Positions 62,001-64,000 of a DNA stretch of 64,000 bases are shown one piece after another. Below the pieces are notes generated by a model. The model ran no database searches. It was not told the DNA's origin and was given only the letters and a program-made list of their open reading frames with translations. A program made the position numbers and the translations under genes. Source of the stretch: Parascedosporium putredinis. Taxonomy: Eukaryota; Ascomycota; Sordariomycetes; Microascales; Microascaceae. The DNA lies in NCBI GenBank assembly GCA_949357655.1, contig CASHTG010000009.1:806001-870000 (forward strand). Reading direction: 5' to 3'. Numbering within the stretch: the stretch's first letter is position 1; each line of letters opens with the position of its first letter.

Positions 62001-63767
62001 GCTAGCTTTGGCAACTTTTGCTTCTTTTCTCGGCGCATGGCATGGCATGCGGAGATGGTGTGTTGGTGATGACCTTTTTCTCAGCCTGCTTGAAGCAGGA
62101 GCTCTTGCTTCCCTCTACTTCATTAGGTTTCTAGAGCTCGGAAGCAACGACCAACGAGGTGAAGGCAGCACCCGAGCTCCATATGAGCTTACGAGAGCGG
62201 AATGCACTCTTTCTTACGCTTAGAGTCTTAGCCAAGCCAGGGACATGGACTATTGAGGTTAAGGACGGTTTAGTGAAGCTACATCAGTTTACCATTCAGC
62301 TGATTCTGTCGATTGTTTGGCTAATGTCTCCAGCTCTTTGGACCGGTGTCTCAAAATCGTCTGCCATGGTAAGCTCCTTCTTGCTGGGGAACTAGCTCCG
62401 CCTGTAATGAATTCTTCTCAGAGCCTACAGAAAGGCAGCTCCGGCCTATTCTCTAGAGCCCCTTATTCCTCTTGCTTTTTTTTTTTGTGGTCCTTCCCAT
62501 CCAGACTCCCGTCTTTGCGGGGAATACTCCGCCAGTTTCCCTCCCCATGGCGTCGAGGAGAGAAGAAATTCAAATTTGTCAACATGAGCCGCATCCATGA
62601 GAAAGCAGGGTCACCTGCACGCATCCAATCACAGCACTCCTCCCTTGCACCGAGTCCGAATTTGACGTGATCGGCGCCGCACCGCATCGTCGTACCTCTC
62701 CGGGTCAAGAGCGCCACCGCTGCCAGGAGAGACCGCCGCCATCGCGCAAGGGACGAGGGGCTAGGCGCTGGCCCAGCGCCGATCCTGCCTCGACTTCTTC
62801 TTTTTCTTTTTCTTGTCAATGTGCTCGGCGTCCGCCCGTGGTGCAGGCGGTATCGGGGATCGCGACGCCACAGCGGGATAAAAATGCAAGCAGGGCCCAG
62901 CTCTTGACGATCAAGCAAAGGGATGAGAGAGGTGCAGAGGTGCTGCTGGCTTCGGTGCGGGAATCATTTTGCTGAGTTATGATAGATACCCGTACTATTC
63001 TTTGTAGCTTCTATATAGGGCAGCTACTGATCTCCATTCTGGCGCCAGGCACCAAGATCGCCGCTGTCAAAATCAGGCAGATCGTAGACGGAGGTTGGCT
63101 GGCGATCAATTGATGCAAACCATCTTATTTGAGCCATGCAGATCGACAGCGACAACAAAGAAAGTGGCAGGATGAACAGCGAACAAAGATGGCGTGAACC
63201 CGCTTGGCAGTAATACGTGTCACCTCTAATCTCCCTGGCTTTTTTTTTTCTCCTTCTTTACCCATGTCGTGACTGGTACGATTGGAGTCACTCGGGACCA
63301 GATAATCATACATCTTTTTTGCTCCCAAGCGGTGTCAGCTTCGTAGTCGGGGTCGGATCGGAACCATCGCCGGGTTCCGGCTTTCGAATGTTCTCCGCGC
63401 CGGCAGGAATCCGCGGGTCCGCGATTCGGCAAGGGCCCATTTACCAACACAACGGCACCAGGTCAAGTCCCACCATGCCCATGTCCAGTCCCACAACTTC
63501 GGGGCAAATTCCGTGTGTCCCCTGTGGAACAAGTGGCCTATTCCGCGTTAGAACATCAAACATACTAGATCAATTATCACCAGAGATGCGAAGCATAAAG
63601 GGCAGAAAGAAAATAGAGATGCCAAAAAAGAGGTCGTCACGTCATATCCGTGTCTCGTAGTACTCTACTCCTAATCATACACTCGACACCTTGCTTCTCT
63701 CCATGTCCACCCTTCCCCAAATCCCACAAAACGTAAAACCGCGCGCGTGTTCGCAAAAAACGTCGAA
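59005..63767. other. Intergenic, nothing recognised
   Basis: About 4.8 kb without a supportable gene. The longest open frame (60948-61712, +, 254 codons) has no domain, no hydrophobic pattern and no coding-like composition. A perfect 16-bp tandem duplication lies at 59426-59457. Confidence 0.5.
59426..59457. repeat. Perfect 16-bp tandem duplication
   Basis: The unit GCGTTCACTGAAATCC occurs twice head-to-tail, 422 bases after the stop codon of the repeat-protein gene. Confidence 0.9.
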
Positions 63768-64000
63768 TCACGCGTCGTCCACATCCATCCTCGCCCTCGC
63801 TTCCCTCAACAGCGCCTTGGCCTCTTCCACCTCGACGCCGTCCTCGCATAGTTCCGTCGCCAACCGACTAGCCGCCGTGTAGTCCTCCGTTTCGAGCGCG
63901 TACCGCGCGAGCCACATCCGGGCCTTGCTCGTCGCCGCCGTGACACCCGTGCCGCCGCCGCCGCCGCCTTCGTGTCCACCCCTGCGCGGCCCCCGCCTCC
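63768..64000 (-). CDS. C-terminus of an APC8/CDC23-like APC/C subunit (partial)
   Basis: The minus-strand frame is open from the right edge to a TGA at 63768-63770, giving the last 76 or so codons. A Gly/Arg-rich stretch precedes SKARMWLARYALETEDYTAA, then ASRLATELCEDGVEVEEAKA, and the end is REARARMDVDDA. Fungal CDC23/APC8 proteins end in such a TPR-like helical hairpin with the DGVEVEEAKALLREAR-type motif; I recognise it from that pattern. Only the last helices are visible, so the assignment is moderate. The remainder lies beyond the window. The frame is long for chance, and its composition is coding-like at GC-rich third positions. Confidence 0.6.
   Translation of the reverse strand, partial: RRGPRRGGHEGGGGGGTGVTAATSKARMWLARYALETEDYTAASRLATELCEDGVEVEEAKALLREARARMDVDDA

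Overview
The window looks like nuclear DNA of a filamentous ascomycete, most likely a Sordariomycete. Introns are short (about 60-135 bp) with GTAAGT/GTATGT/GTGAGT-type donors, CTAAC/CTGAC branch sites just before the acceptor, and YAG acceptors. Coding DNA is GC-rich. Intergenic DNA is long and full of polypurine/polypyrimidine tracts, and the recognisable proteins have fungal architectures. Gene density is low: eight complete genes and one gene cut by the right edge.

Layout. 1-17.58 kb: no supportable gene; it ends as the upstream region of a Zn2Cys6 transcription factor (17582-20152, +) of the PRO1/ADV-1 type. 22.4-23.1 kb (-): a small membrane protein of unknown function. 23.8-26.0 kb (-): APC/C subunit CDC16/APC6/Cut9. 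26.9-29.4 kb (-): a seven-exon, roughly 657-aa secreted cysteine-rich protein that I do not recognise. It is transcribed away from a six-exon secreted metalloprotease-like protein (31.14-32.56 kb, +) carrying HExxH and GTxDxxYG. 33.7-36.2 kb (-): MCM5, with MCB/SCB-like boxes upstream and divergent from VPS54 (37.1-40.9 kb, +). 44.2-44.7 kb (-): a small secreted protein of the fungal family usually labelled DNase1. 57.9-59.0 kb (+): a secreted proline-rich repeat protein with a GPI-type tail. 63.77 kb to the right edge (-): the C-terminus of a protein resembling APC8/CDC23. The rest (40.9-44.2, 44.7-57.9 and 59.0-63.8 kb) holds no gene that I can support.

Seven of the eight complete genes, including near-invariant housekeeping ones, are broken by one-base frame changes, nearly all inside or beside G/C (or A) runs. 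After allowing for these, every multi-exon model sums to a whole number of codons. I therefore read them as base-call errors in homopolymers and not as pseudogenes. A naive gene prediction on this sequence would truncate MCM5, VPS54, CDC16 and the secreted proteins.

The set combines cell-cycle housekeeping (MCM5, APC6, APC8), vesicle trafficking (VPS54), one developmental-type regulator and four secreted or surface proteins. The secreted/surface genes each have a TATA-like box 260-310 bp upstream of the start codon. Nothing links the genes into one pathway or a metabolite cluster.
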